The translations under genes were made by a program, and so were the position numbers. 64,000 nucleotides of DNA, from contig JAPTVL010000268.1 of the NCBI GenBank assembly GCA_028065725.1, forward strand, positions 1 to 64,000, in the 5' to 3' direction. Below the pieces are notes generated by a model that did no database searches, had not been told where the DNA came from, and saw only the letters and a list, made by a program, of their open reading frames with translations. This stretch comes from Betaproteobacteria bacterium. Its GTDB lineage: Bacteria; Pseudomonadota; Gammaproteobacteria; Burkholderiales; Rhodocyclaceae. Below, piece after piece: positions 56,550 through 64,000 of this stretch. Every line of letters begins with the position of its first letter. Within the stretch, counting starts at the first letter, position 1.

Positions 56550-56825
56550 TCAACCGCCACCGCGCTGGTAATGCTGCGTGAAGCGCAACATGAAGCGCTC
56601 CTGCTCTTCGGCGCTCAATCCGCTGAACTCGATGTCGACGCGATGGCGCTCCAGGCACACCAACCCGATCTCCAACGGCGCAATGCGCGTCAGGTGAATC
56701 GACCAGTCGTGACCGCAGAAACGCCCATCGATTTCCCTGTAGGCCTCGCCACCGGTAGCCCGCGACAGCAGCCTGACGAAATCCTCGCGCGTTGTGGTGG
56801 CCTCGTAGCTGCGCGGAAATTTCAT
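56550..56825 (-). CDS. aorE: small accessory protein of the aldehyde oxidoreductase operon
   Basis: 91 residues, no catalytic motif recognised. It begins MKFPRSYEATTTREDFVRLL and has a central GHDWSIHLTRIAPLEIG segment. Its start overlaps the stop of the MoaD-like gene as ATGA, and it is the last gene of a five-gene unit whose order matches aorABCDE of Aromatoleum, as I remember it. By position it may help in cofactor assembly; this is inference. Confidence 0.7.
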   Translation of the reverse strand: MKFPRSYEATTTREDFVRLLSRATGGEAYREIDGRFCGHDWSIHLTRIAPLEIGLVCLERHRVDIEFSGLSAEEQERFMLRFTQHYQRGGG

Positions 56826-57076
56826 CCGCCGGCCACGGGCGGCCAGATCGCAAGGGTTTCCCCGTCCTGCAATACCCGCCCTGCCCGCTCGCCCGGCGGT
56901 ACGAAGTTGCCGTCGATCAGTACCAGGTGCACCAGTTTCTGCGGCAGGCTGAAGCGCCTGATGAGCTGATCGACCGTGGTACCTTGCTCCAGTTCGAGCA
57001 TCAGCGCGTTGGTCTTTTTACCCTCCGGCGGCAGATAGTCCTGCAAGTGGGCAAACAGCTTGAACGTTATCTTCAT
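56822..57076 (-). CDS. aorD: MoaD/ThiS-like sulfur carrier of the aor operon
   Basis: 84 residues with a ubiquitin-like fold: ITFKLFAHLQDYLP, a VDQLIRRFSLP helix, LIDGNFVPP and the C-terminal PVAGG, whose Gly-Gly is thiocarboxylated in MoaD. It probably supplies dithiolene sulfur for the tungsten (or molybdenum) pterin of AorB. It overlaps aorC and aorE by ATGA. Confidence 0.85.
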   Translation of the reverse strand: MKITFKLFAHLQDYLPPEGKKTNALMLELEQGTTVDQLIRRFSLPQKLVHLVLIDGNFVPPGERAGRVLQDGETLAIWPPVAGG

Positions 57077-58326
57077 GCCGCTTTCTGTGCGGTGGCGAGG
57101 TACGCGGCCATGAACTGCGTCGGATCGGCCAGCAGGCGCGCCTTCCATTCGCCCAGCGGCGCCTGGGTCTGCACCAGGCCGCGCAATGCGCCGACGTGGT
57201 CGGTCCAGCCGATGCTGGTGGCGCCGATCAGCACGTCGTCCCTGAACTGCAGCGACAGGTAGCGGTAGGCGGTCTCATCGACCCGCTCCACACCTGCACC
57301 GCCCTGCTCCTTCGCGACGCCCTGCCACTGGCCGAAGGAGGTCGAGACGAGACCCAGCGTATCCAGCACGTTGATCGCCAGGCTGCCGCCGCTCACCGCT
57401 TCACCGCCCACCATGTTGTGCGCGGCAATACGCGCCTGATCCACGGCATTGGGCTGGATCGCATTGAGTTCGGGTTTGCCGGTATGAAAATCCGCCGCCT
57501 CGGTCACGTCGCCCGCGGCGTAGATGTCGGCGACGCTGGTGCGCATCCCGGCATCGACGCGAATGCCGCGCTCCATGGCGATGCCGCTGCCCTGCAGGAA
57601 TTCGATGTTGGGCCGCACGCCGGCAGCACAGATCACCAAGTCGGCAGCCAGCTCGCCGCCGGTGCTGAGTTTCACGGCCAGCGCACCGTCCTTCTGCGCG
57701 ATCTCGGTGATCGCGGCATTGACATGCACCGCGACCCCCTTCTTTTCGACCCAGGCCTTGATCATCGCGCCGGCTTTGGCCGTCATCATGCGCGGCACCA
57801 TGCGGTCGCCCATTTCCACCACGGTGAGCTTGACCCCGCGCGCCGCCAGCGCCTCCATGATGATGCAGCCGATGAAGCCGGCGCCGAGCTGCAGCACGCG
57901 ACTGCCGGGCTTGGCCTTGGCAGCGATGGCGCGCGCATCCTCGATGGTCCAGCAGGTATGCACGTCGGCCAGATCCATGCCGGCTACCTTGGGCCGTATT
58001 GGTTGCGAGCCGGTAGCTATCAGTAGTCGGTCGTAGGGCAACCTTTCGCCGCTGGCAAATTCGACCTGTTTGTCCTTCGCATCGACCTTGAGCACCCGGC
58101 CCTCGATAAGGTGGATGCGCTCTTTTGCATAGTGGTCGTGGCTCTTGCGCAGATGCGTGCCGCTGTCGGCAATCTTTCCGATCAGAAAATAGGGAATCGC
58201 CATGCGCGAATACGGCGGCTCTGCCTCGTCGCCGATCAGCGCGATTTCGGCGTCCGGCTTGAGGCGGCGCAGGGTTTCGGCGGCGACCAGCCCGGTCGGG
58301 CCATTGCCAATGATGACGTATTTCAT
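57073..58326 (-). CDS. aorC: FAD/NAD oxidoreductase subunit of the aldehyde oxidoreductase
   Basis: 417 residues. A two-dinucleotide-fold flavoprotein: FAD site YVIIGNGPTGLVAAETLRR, NAD site VLQLGAGFIGCIIMEALAARG, and IYAAGDVTEA. In the Aromatoleum-type enzyme this subunit links AorAB to NAD+. GGGAGG precedes ATG 58326. It is separated from aorB by 210 bases containing strong hairpins, while aorC-D-E overlap. Confidence 0.88.
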   Translation of the reverse strand: MKYVIIGNGPTGLVAAETLRRLKPDAEIALIGDEAEPPYSRMAIPYFLIGKIADSGTHLRKSHDHYAKERIHLIEGRVLKVDAKDKQVEFASGERLPYDRLLIATGSQPIRPKVAGMDLADVHTCWTIEDARAIAAKAKPGSRVLQLGAGFIGCIIMEALAARGVKLTVVEMGDRMVPRMMTAKAGAMIKAWVEKKGVAVHVNAAITEIAQKDGALAVKLSTGGELAADLVICAAGVRPNIEFLQGSGIAMERGIRVDAGMRTSVADIYAAGDVTEAADFHTGKPELNAIQPNAVDQARIAAHNMVGGEAVSGGSLAINVLDTLGLVSTSFGQWQGVAKEQGGAGVERVDETAYRYLSLQFRDDVLIGATSIGWTDHVGALRGLVQTQAPLGEWKARLLADPTQFMAAYLATAQKAA

Positions 58327-58496
58327 GATGCCTCCCGAAGGGCCGTCCCGAGGGGCGAAGCAGGGGTTTCGCGGAGCAAGGCTCCGCGCCTGCGTAGCCG
58401 GTCGGCTGTGCAAAGCCGACCGTGGACGGCAACGCCCCCTGTGGGGGCAGCGAACGAAGTGAGCGTGGGGGCCATATATTTTTCCTTAAAACGAGC

Positions 58497-58521
58497 AGGG
58501 GACCGGCGATGCCGGTCCCCT
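58497..58521 (-). terminator. strong hairpin between aorB and aorC
   Basis: AGGGGACCGGC (58497-58507) and GCCGGTCCCCT (58511-58521) form an 11-bp perfect stem with a 3-base loop, followed on the minus strand by GCTCGTTTT. It begins 16 bases past the aorB stop. It may be a partial terminator or a processing/stability hairpin. A second hairpin (GGTCGGCT/AGCCGACC) lies further on, near 58400-58421. Confidence 0.6.
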
Positions 58522-58536
58522 GAGGTTCTTACACGA

Positions 58537-60384
58537 TTACAGACCGAGCCGCGCCAGGGTTTCCTTGGTCGGCACGCCGTCCGGCGTCCAGCCGCGCGCC
58601 TTGTAGTACTCCGGCCGCATCTTGTCGATGCCATTCACCAGGCCCTTGGCCGGACCGGTCTTGGCCGGCTCGTTCTTCAGCCGCGGCGGCAGGTCGTCGT
58701 CCTTGGCGGTGAAGCCGGCGGCGTTGTTGAAGACGCGCTCCATGTTCCACACCCGCTCGCCCAGCAGCGCCAGCTTCTCCATGGTCCAGTCGCCTTCGCA
58801 GGCCGCATCGAGCTGCGGCTGCAGGTCGGCCAGGCTCCAGGCAAAGGTGGTGAACACGCAAACGCCGGCCGAGTCGAAGACGCTGGTGGCGTCCTGGAAG
58901 GCCTTGACCAGGTCGGCCTTGCCCTCGGTCACCAGCGGATCGGTCTTGACCGGAATGCCCAACACTTCGGAGGCCACCGTATAGCCGCGCAGATGGCAGG
59001 CACCGCGGTTCGACGTCGCGTAAGCCAGGCCCATGCCCTGGATGCCGCGCGAATCGTAAGCCGGGAATTCCTGCTTCTTGACGCCCATCGAGAGTTCCGG
59101 ACGGCCATATTTTTCGCACAGCCGGGCCGAGCCCATGCCGAGTTCCTTGCCGAAGCCGATCCCCTGGGCGGTCATCTCGGCCAGCTTGACCAGCGCCTGG
59201 GCCGAGCCGAACGGCGCTTCGATGCCGATCTGCTCCTTGGTGAGTATCCCGAGGTCGTAAAGCTCCATGGCCGCGGCGACAGTGGCGCCGAACGAGATCG
59301 GATCGAAGCCGTCCTCGTTGCATAGCACATTAGCATACTGCAGGGCTTCCAGGTCGCCGACGCCGTTGGCCGATCCCAGCGCCCAGGCCGCTTCGTATTC
59401 GAGGCCGCCGGAGGCGCCCCAGTACTCGGGCTTGTTCACCACGCTGAAGTGGGTTTCGTCGATCTTCGAGATGCGGCCGCAGGCAATCGTGCAACCGAAG
59501 CAGGCGGCGTTGGTGACCAGATGCGTCTTGCCGTCGGTGGGACGCTTTTCGTGCATGGCTTCGCCGGAGATCTTGCGCGCATCCTCGAACTGCACGTCGC
59601 GATGGTTGCGCGTCGGCAGCGCACCCATTTCGTTGATCACGTTCATCAGCACCTGGGTACCGTACTTGGGCAGGCCCTGCCCGGTGACGGCGTTGTCGGC
59701 CAGCACCTTTTTCGCGGCCTTGGTCGCGGCCATGAAGGCCTTGGGATCCTTGATGGCGCCGCCGCCCTTGGCGCCGCGCACGGCGACCGCCTTGAGGTTC
59801 TTCGAGCCCATCACGGTGCCGACTCCGGAACGTCCGGCGGCACGATGCAGGTCATTGACGACGCAGGCGAACAGCACGCCGTTCTCGCCGGCGCGGCCGA
59901 TGCTGGAAACGCGGATCTGCGGATCCTGGTGGCTGCTCTTGATGAGCTCCTCGGTCTGGAACACGGTCTTGCCCCAGAGGTGGGCGGCATCCCTGAGTTC
60001 GGCCTTGTCGTCCTCGATCGAAAGATAGACGGGCTTGGGCGACTTGCCTTCGAAGATGATCATGTCCCAGCCGGCGAACTTGAGTTCGGCGCCGAAGTAA
60101 CCGCCCGAGTTCGAGCAGGCGATGGCGCCGGTCAGCGCGCCCTTGGTGACGACCGAGTAGCGTCCGCCGGTGGAGGCGACGGTACCGGTCAGCGGCCCCG
60201 TGGTCATGATCAGCTTGTTGCCGGGCGAGAGCGGATCGACCTTGGGGTCGACTTCTTCGACGAAGTACTTGGTGGCGAGGCCACGCTGCCCCAGGTACTC
60301 CCGGGCCCATTCCATGTTGAGCGGTTCGGCTTTGCAGGTGCCCTTGCTCAGGTCAACGCGCAGTATCTTTCTGTTCCATGCCAT
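58537..60384 (-). CDS. aorB: tungsten-type aldehyde:ferredoxin oxidoreductase large subunit
   Basis: 615 residues. The N-terminal AOR domain (LRVDLSKGTCKAEPL, TGPLTGTVASTGGRYSVVTKG, NSGGYFGAELKFAG) and later segments (GRAGENGVLFACVVND, AGRSGVGTVMGSKNLKA, AACFGCTIACGR) are those of the tungsten AOR family with one [4Fe-4S] and a bis-pterin cofactor. It oxidises aldehydes to acids. AAGGAG precedes ATG 60384. With aorA and aorC it should form an NAD-linked complex of the Aromatoleum type. Confidence 0.92.
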   Translation of the reverse strand: MAWNRKILRVDLSKGTCKAEPLNMEWAREYLGQRGLATKYFVEEVDPKVDPLSPGNKLIMTTGPLTGTVASTGGRYSVVTKGALTGAIACSNSGGYFGAELKFAGWDMIIFEGKSPKPVYLSIEDDKAELRDAAHLWGKTVFQTEELIKSSHQDPQIRVSSIGRAGENGVLFACVVNDLHRAAGRSGVGTVMGSKNLKAVAVRGAKGGGAIKDPKAFMAATKAAKKVLADNAVTGQGLPKYGTQVLMNVINEMGALPTRNHRDVQFEDARKISGEAMHEKRPTDGKTHLVTNAACFGCTIACGRISKIDETHFSVVNKPEYWGASGGLEYEAAWALGSANGVGDLEALQYANVLCNEDGFDPISFGATVAAAMELYDLGILTKEQIGIEAPFGSAQALVKLAEMTAQGIGFGKELGMGSARLCEKYGRPELSMGVKKQEFPAYDSRGIQGMGLAYATSNRGACHLRGYTVASEVLGIPVKTDPLVTEGKADLVKAFQDATSVFDSAGVCVFTTFAWSLADLQPQLDAACEGDWTMEKLALLGERVWNMERVFNNAAGFTAKDDDLPPRLKNEPAKTGPAKGLVNGIDKMRPEYYKARGWTPDGVPTKETLARLGL

Positions 60385-60394
60385 GTCTGTCTCC

Positions 60395-60874
60395 TTAAGC
60401 GGTGGCGCGCGGCTGGGTGTCGGTCTTGCCGGCCCATTGACGCATCTTGTCCAGGCCCGTCCAGTCGGCATCGACATAGGTGATGGCGCCGGTCGGGCAG
60501 GCATCGGCGCAGGCCGGCTGGCCGCCGCAAAGGTCGCACTTCTGCACCTTGCCGGTTTCGGCAACATAGTTCACGGTGCCGAACGGGCAGGCGATCGTGC
60601 ACACCTTGCAGCCGACGCAAATGTCCTCATGCACGGTCTTGGCGCCGGTCGTCGCGTCGATCCGGATGGCATCGACCGGGCAGGCTGTCATGCACCAGGC
60701 ATCGCTGCACTGGGTGCAGGTGTAGGGTACCTTGCGTCCGGCATGTTCAAAGTTGAAAACCTTGATGCGCGACTTGGAGATGTTGAACACTCCATGGTTC
60801 TCATAGGAACACGCCATTTCGCACTGCAGACAGCCAGTGCATTTGTTGGCGTCAATGTGCAACGATTTTTGCAT
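60395..60874 (-). CDS. aorA: polyferredoxin subunit of the aldehyde oxidoreductase
   Basis: 159 residues with four [4Fe-4S] sites: CTGCLQCEMAC, CTQCSDAWCMTACP, CVGCKVCTIACP and CDLCGGQPACADACP. It belongs to the HycB/NrfC-like electron-transfer family. It is the first gene of the operon and passes electrons from AorB to AorC. Two palindromes lie in its upstream region. Confidence 0.9.
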   Translation of the reverse strand: MQKSLHIDANKCTGCLQCEMACSYENHGVFNISKSRIKVFNFEHAGRKVPYTCTQCSDAWCMTACPVDAIRIDATTGAKTVHEDICVGCKVCTIACPFGTVNYVAETGKVQKCDLCGGQPACADACPTGAITYVDADWTGLDKMRQWAGKTDTQPRATA

Positions 60875-60938
60875 GATGCCTCCTCATTTATCCATTGCCG
60901 GAATATGCGAACGAGTGCCTATTCTAGGCCGCGAAAAA

Positions 60939-60975
60939 TTTTGATATCAAAAAATTCGATGCTGCGTTGCAGCAT
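60939..60975. promoter_or_regulatory. two palindromes in the aor promoter region
   Basis: TTTTGATATCAAAA (60939-60952) and ATGCTGC-GTT-GCAGCAT (60959-60975) lie 65-100 bases before the aorA start. The second resembles the inverted repeat before hoxF and the half-site before the phosphotransacetylase gene. Neither is a standard FNR box (which needs a 4-base gap). Confidence 0.5.
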
Positions 60976-60990
60976 TTCAAAAACCGCAGC

Positions 60991-61845
60991 TCAGCCGAGC
61001 AGAAAATTCCGCACCGGCGCCACTTGCCCTGCGTCCATGAACATCGGCGCGTGACCAACCCCTGGCATTTCGACCAATGTGGCGCGGGGGCCACGCCCGG
61101 CCATCTGCAAGGCCGCGTCATGGGTCAGCAGATCGGAGGTTTCACCGCGCAGCAGCAACGTCGGACAGGCAATGCCGTCGTAGAGCGGCCACAGCTCGAT
61201 GTCCTTGCCGCCGCTGGTCGCCAGCATTTCACGAAACGATTCGGCGATGCCGGGATCGTAGGCGAATTCGATCTTGCCGTCGCTGGCGGTACGCGTCACA
61301 TGCACAGTGAGATGCCGCCATTGCTCGTTGCTGAAACTGCCGAAGGTGGCCGAGACGAAGCGGACGAAGGCCTCGGCCTGCTCGATGCTGTCGAAGCGCG
61401 GCGCGGCACCGAGATAGGTGCCGATGCGCTCCAGCGAAACCGCCGTGATCACCGGACCGACGTCGTTCAGCACCAGCCGGGTGATCGGCGTCTCGGGCTG
61501 GGAGGCCAGCGCCATGCCGATCAGGCCGCCCATCGAGGTGCCGACCCAGTGCACCGTCTCCACATTCAGCCGGGCCAGCAGCGCCGTCATGTCGGCGCAG
61601 TACTGCGGCAGCGCGTACAGCGACTTGTTGCGCAGCCAGTCGCTGCGCCCGCGCCCGACCATGTCCGGACAGACCACCCGGTAGTCGGCGGCCAGCGCCT
61701 GCGCCAGGAAGTCGAAGTCGCGCCCGCTGCGCGTCAGGCCATGCACGCAGACCAGCACCTTCGGATTTGCCGCGTCGCCCCACTCGACGTAGGCCATGTG
61801 GTGAAAACCGGCGGCACTGAGGCACTTCACTTTTCCTTCACGCAT
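60991..61845 (-). CDS. alpha/beta-hydrolase
   Basis: 284 residues. VLVCVHGLTRSGRDFDFLA (oxyanion region), VGTSMGGLIGMALAS (nucleophile Ser) and GVGHAPMF (catalytic His) are complete. It belongs to the broad esterase/C-C hydrolase group. ATG 61845 is the start nearest to the conserved core. It is upstream of aorA on the same strand but separated by the aor promoter region, so it is probably not part of that operon. Confidence 0.85.
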   Translation of the reverse strand: MREGKVKCLSAAGFHHMAYVEWGDAANPKVLVCVHGLTRSGRDFDFLAQALAADYRVVCPDMVGRGRSDWLRNKSLYALPQYCADMTALLARLNVETVHWVGTSMGGLIGMALASQPETPITRLVLNDVGPVITAVSLERIGTYLGAAPRFDSIEQAEAFVRFVSATFGSFSNEQWRHLTVHVTRTASDGKIEFAYDPGIAESFREMLATSGGKDIELWPLYDGIACPTLLLRGETSDLLTHDAALQMAGRGPRATLVEMPGVGHAPMFMDAGQVAPVRNFLLG

Positions 61846-61912
61846 TTCCACGTCTGCTTCTCCAGGTTCGCGGGCAAAGCCCGCCACAAATAGCCGCCTT
61901 CCTCGGGATGGC

Positions 61913-62911
61913 TTACCAGTTTTGCCGAACGGCGATGGCCGGCTCGGCCATCGCCGCGATCTGCTCGCGCAGTTCGAGTATCCGCTCTTCCCAGTAGCGA
62001 TTGGTGGCGAACCAGGGAAACGCCGCCGGAAAGGCCGGATCGTTCCAGCGCTGAGCCAGCCATGCCGAATGATGCAGCAGACGCAGGGTGCGCAGCGCCT
62101 CGACCAGTTGCAGTTCGCGGTCGTCGAATTCGCGGAAGGTCTCGTAGCCGGCCAGCACATGGCCGAACTGCCGCCCCATCTCGTCGGCATCGCCCGAGAG
62201 CAGCATCCACAGATCCTGGATCGCCGGCCCCATGCGCGCATCGTCGAAATCCACGAAGTGCGGACCATCCCGGGTCCACAGCACGTTGCCGGCGTGGCAG
62301 TCGCCATGCAGGCGCAGGTAGTCGACCTGGCCGACGCGCGCATAGCAGTGGCGCACGCCCTCCAGCGCCTGATCGGCCACGCCCTGCCAGACCGACTCGA
62401 GGTCCGGCGGGATAATCCGGTTGGCCAGCAACCAGTCGCGCGAATCGATGCCGAAACTCTGGATGTCCAGCGTCTCCCGCAGCGCGAAGGGGGTACGGGC
62501 ACCCACCATGTGGATGCGCGCCATCAGGCGCCCCATCCGCTCCAGGATCGGCGGCTCGGCGAATTCCGGCGCCCGCCCGCCCTGCTTCGGAAAAACCGAA
62601 AAGCGGAAACCGCCGTGGGTGAACAGCGTCCTGCCATTGATTGCCAAGGGCGTCACCACCGGCAGTTCCTCGGCCGCCATGGCCGCGGTAAAGGCGTGCT
62701 CCTCGCCGATTTGCGCGTCGCTCCAGCGGCCGGGCCGATAGAACTTGGCGACCACCGGCGCGCTGTCATCGATGCCGATCTGCCAGACCCGGTTTTCGTA
62801 GCTGTTGAGCGCCATCAGGGCGCCGTCGCAACGGTAACCGAGGCTTTCGATCGCATCGAGGATGCGCTCCGGCGTCAGTCCGGCAAAGGGTGGCGAATCG
62901 CTGGCGGTCAT
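61913..62911 (-). CDS. srkA: stress response kinase A (SrkA/YihE)
   Basis: 332 residues. An aminoglycoside-phosphotransferase/choline-kinase fold with a nucleotide loop (LNSYENRVWQIG), the catalytic LRLHGDCHAGNVLW and metal-binding FVDFDDARMGP. The sequence follows SrkA closely over its length. SrkA is a Ser/Thr protein kinase linked to oxidative and envelope stress. The hydrolase gene follows 67 bases downstream. Confidence 0.92.
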   Translation of the reverse strand: MTASDSPPFAGLTPERILDAIESLGYRCDGALMALNSYENRVWQIGIDDSAPVVAKFYRPGRWSDAQIGEEHAFTAAMAAEELPVVTPLAINGRTLFTHGGFRFSVFPKQGGRAPEFAEPPILERMGRLMARIHMVGARTPFALRETLDIQSFGIDSRDWLLANRIIPPDLESVWQGVADQALEGVRHCYARVGQVDYLRLHGDCHAGNVLWTRDGPHFVDFDDARMGPAIQDLWMLLSGDADEMGRQFGHVLAGYETFREFDDRELQLVEALRTLRLLHHSAWLAQRWNDPAFPAAFPWFATNRYWEERILELREQIAAMAEPAIAVRQNW

Positions 62912-62946
62912 GGCAAGCAGTGCAAGATGCGGATGCCGATTATCGT

Positions 62947-64000
62947 CTACCGGACATGCCAGTAGCGCATTCGCTCGACGCGTTCGTGGCGGAAGACTAT
63001 GCCGCTGCTGTCCAGGCTAGCCCGAACGGCGCCATCGGCATCCGTGCGATGCAGCCGGGCGCCGCTTTGCAGGTAGCGTGCGACGACTTCCTCTTTCGGA
63101 TGGCCGAAGCGGTTGCGATAACCGACCGGGAAGACCACGTCGCGCGCCGCCACCGCGGCGATGAATTCGGGTGTCGAAGAAGTCTTGCTGCCGTGATGCG
63201 GCACCGTCATGACGTCCGCCGCCAGATCGGCGGGGTGTTGCCGCAGCAGCTCGCGCTCCGACACCGCCTCGATGTCCGAGCTCAACAACATGGTCCGGCC
63301 GCCCGCCGTGACGCGCAGCACGCAACTGAGGTCGTTGGTCTTGCGCGACAATGGCCCGGTGCCGGGATGCAGCATCTCGAAGTGCACGCCGTCCCAGCTC
63401 CAGGCATCGCCGTCACGGCACAGTTCGTGCGGGACCGGCTGTGCCGACAGCGGGTGTTCGAAGGGCAGCGAAGTCCTCATGATCGCCACCGGCAGCGCCG
63501 CCAGCACCGAGGCCGCACCGCCCTCGTGGTCCTTGTCGGCATGGCTGACCACCAGCGCATCGAGCCGGCGTACGCCCATCGCCCGCAGGTAGGGTGCGAT
63601 GATGCGGTTGCCGCTGTCGGCATCGGCCGAAAATGCCGGCCCGGCATCGAACAGCAGGTCGTGACCGGCGGTCTGGACGTGGATCGCCAGGCCCTGGCCG
63701 ACGTCGAGCACGTTGATCGCTGCGGCACCCGCCGCAGGACGCAACGGCAGCACCGTCAGCAGCGGCAGGAAGGCCAGCAGACCCAGCCAGCGCGCCGGAA
63801 AACCGCGCGGCAGCAGCAGCCAGAGGCCGCCGGCCAGTGCCAGCAGCACCGACCACGCCGGCGGCGCGGCCTGTTGCCAGATCGCCAGCGGCAGGCCGGC
63901 GAGCCAGTCAATGAACACCATCAGCCAGGTCGTGATCAGATGCGCCAGCGACAGTAGCGGGTCGAGCAGCGGCAAGCTGCCGAGCAAGGCCAGCGGCGTG
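62947..64000 (-). CDS. comEC: ComEC/Rec2 DNA-uptake protein, C-terminal part
   Basis: The frame is open through the window edge, so the 5' part is missing. Visible are about 350 C-terminal residues: hydrophobic competence-domain helices (AWSVLLALAGGLWLLLP, LGLLAFLPLLTVLPL), then the metallo-beta-lactamase-like domain with NVLDVGQGLAIHV, SHADKDHEGG and VPHHGSKTSS. ComEC forms the inner-membrane channel for single-stranded DNA uptake. No internal break is seen. Confidence 0.9.
   Translation of the reverse strand, partial: TPLALLGSLPLLDPLLSLAHLITTWLMVFIDWLAGLPLAIWQQAAPPAWSVLLALAGGLWLLLPRGFPARWLGLLAFLPLLTVLPLRPAAGAAAINVLDVGQGLAIHVQTAGHDLLFDAGPAFSADADSGNRIIAPYLRAMGVRRLDALVVSHADKDHEGGAASVLAALPVAIMRTSLPFEHPLSAQPVPHELCRDGDAWSWDGVHFEMLHPGTGPLSRKTNDLSCVLRVTAGGRTMLLSSDIEAVSERELLRQHPADLAADVMTVPHHGSKTSSTPEFIAAVAARDVVFPVGYRNRFGHPKEEVVARYLQSGARLHRTDADGAVRASLDSSGIVFRHERVERMRYWHVR

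Noticed and set aside
60939..60952. FNR/ANR site before aorA
   Set aside because: The halves TTGAT and ATCAA overlap with no 4-base gap, so it does not fit the FNR geometry.

Overview
The window is high-GC DNA from a betaproteobacterium, most likely of the Rhodocyclales (Azoarcus / Denitratisoma / Sterolibacterium type). The main signs are the petABC-sspA-sspB order, the dnaX-ybaB-recR-SRP RNA neighbourhood, an anaerobic-type cobalamin pathway beside a B12-dependent ribonucleotide reductase, an NAD-linked tungsten aldehyde oxidoreductase operon of the Aromatoleum aorABCDE type, and an NAD-reducing [NiFe] hydrogenase. These fit a facultative anaerobe. The assignment is inference from gene content.

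Region 1 (1-13700) is a cobalt/cobalamin island. A Ni/Co permease gene sits behind a perfect palindrome that could be a NikR site. A cobalamin riboswitch then precedes an overlapping operon: cbiM, cobM, cbiX, cbiC, cbiD, cobL (cbiE-cbiT fusion), cobI, cbiG, cobE, cobJ, cobB. A second cobalamin riboswitch, ending in a textbook intrinsic terminator, controls a 51-residue peptide gene, a radical SAM/SPASM enzyme and bluB. This B12-repressible peptide-modification operon is the most interesting unit in the window. I recognise it as the CbpA/CbpB type, whose product is, to my knowledge, unknown.

Region 2 (13800-21100) covers nickel and hydrogen: nikR with a VOC protein and an HD protein, divergent from hoxF-U-Y-H-W. 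An IS200-like element separates this from groES-groEL, which has a sigma-32-like promoter.

Region 3 (24000-43750) is mixed housekeeping and accessory DNA. It holds an HtrA protease, hflX, a PQQ-type dehydrogenase pseudogene broken by one amber codon, a bacteriohemerythrin, an ECF sigma/anti-sigma pair, a MaoC-phosphotransacetylase fusion with acetate kinase, nrdJ behind tandem NrdR-like boxes, a toxin-antitoxin pair, and an ABC-F protein of the Uup group carrying repeat elements in its linkers.

Region 4 (43780-56250) starts with tRNA-Arg(CCU). It continues with a coiled-coil protein built from exact 36-residue repeats, coupled to a GAF-GAF-PAS adenylate cyclase, then sspB-sspA-petCBA, a CoA-transferase, a MITE-like element, recR-ybaB-dnaX, a Spy-like protein, SRP RNA and a cytochrome c.

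Region 5 (56550-64000) is the aor operon (genes in the order E, D, C, B, A on the minus strand), a hydrolase, srkA and the 3' part of comEC, which runs off the window. Short repeats and palindromes are scattered throughout. One 26-bp family recurs in intergenic DNA and in protein linkers.
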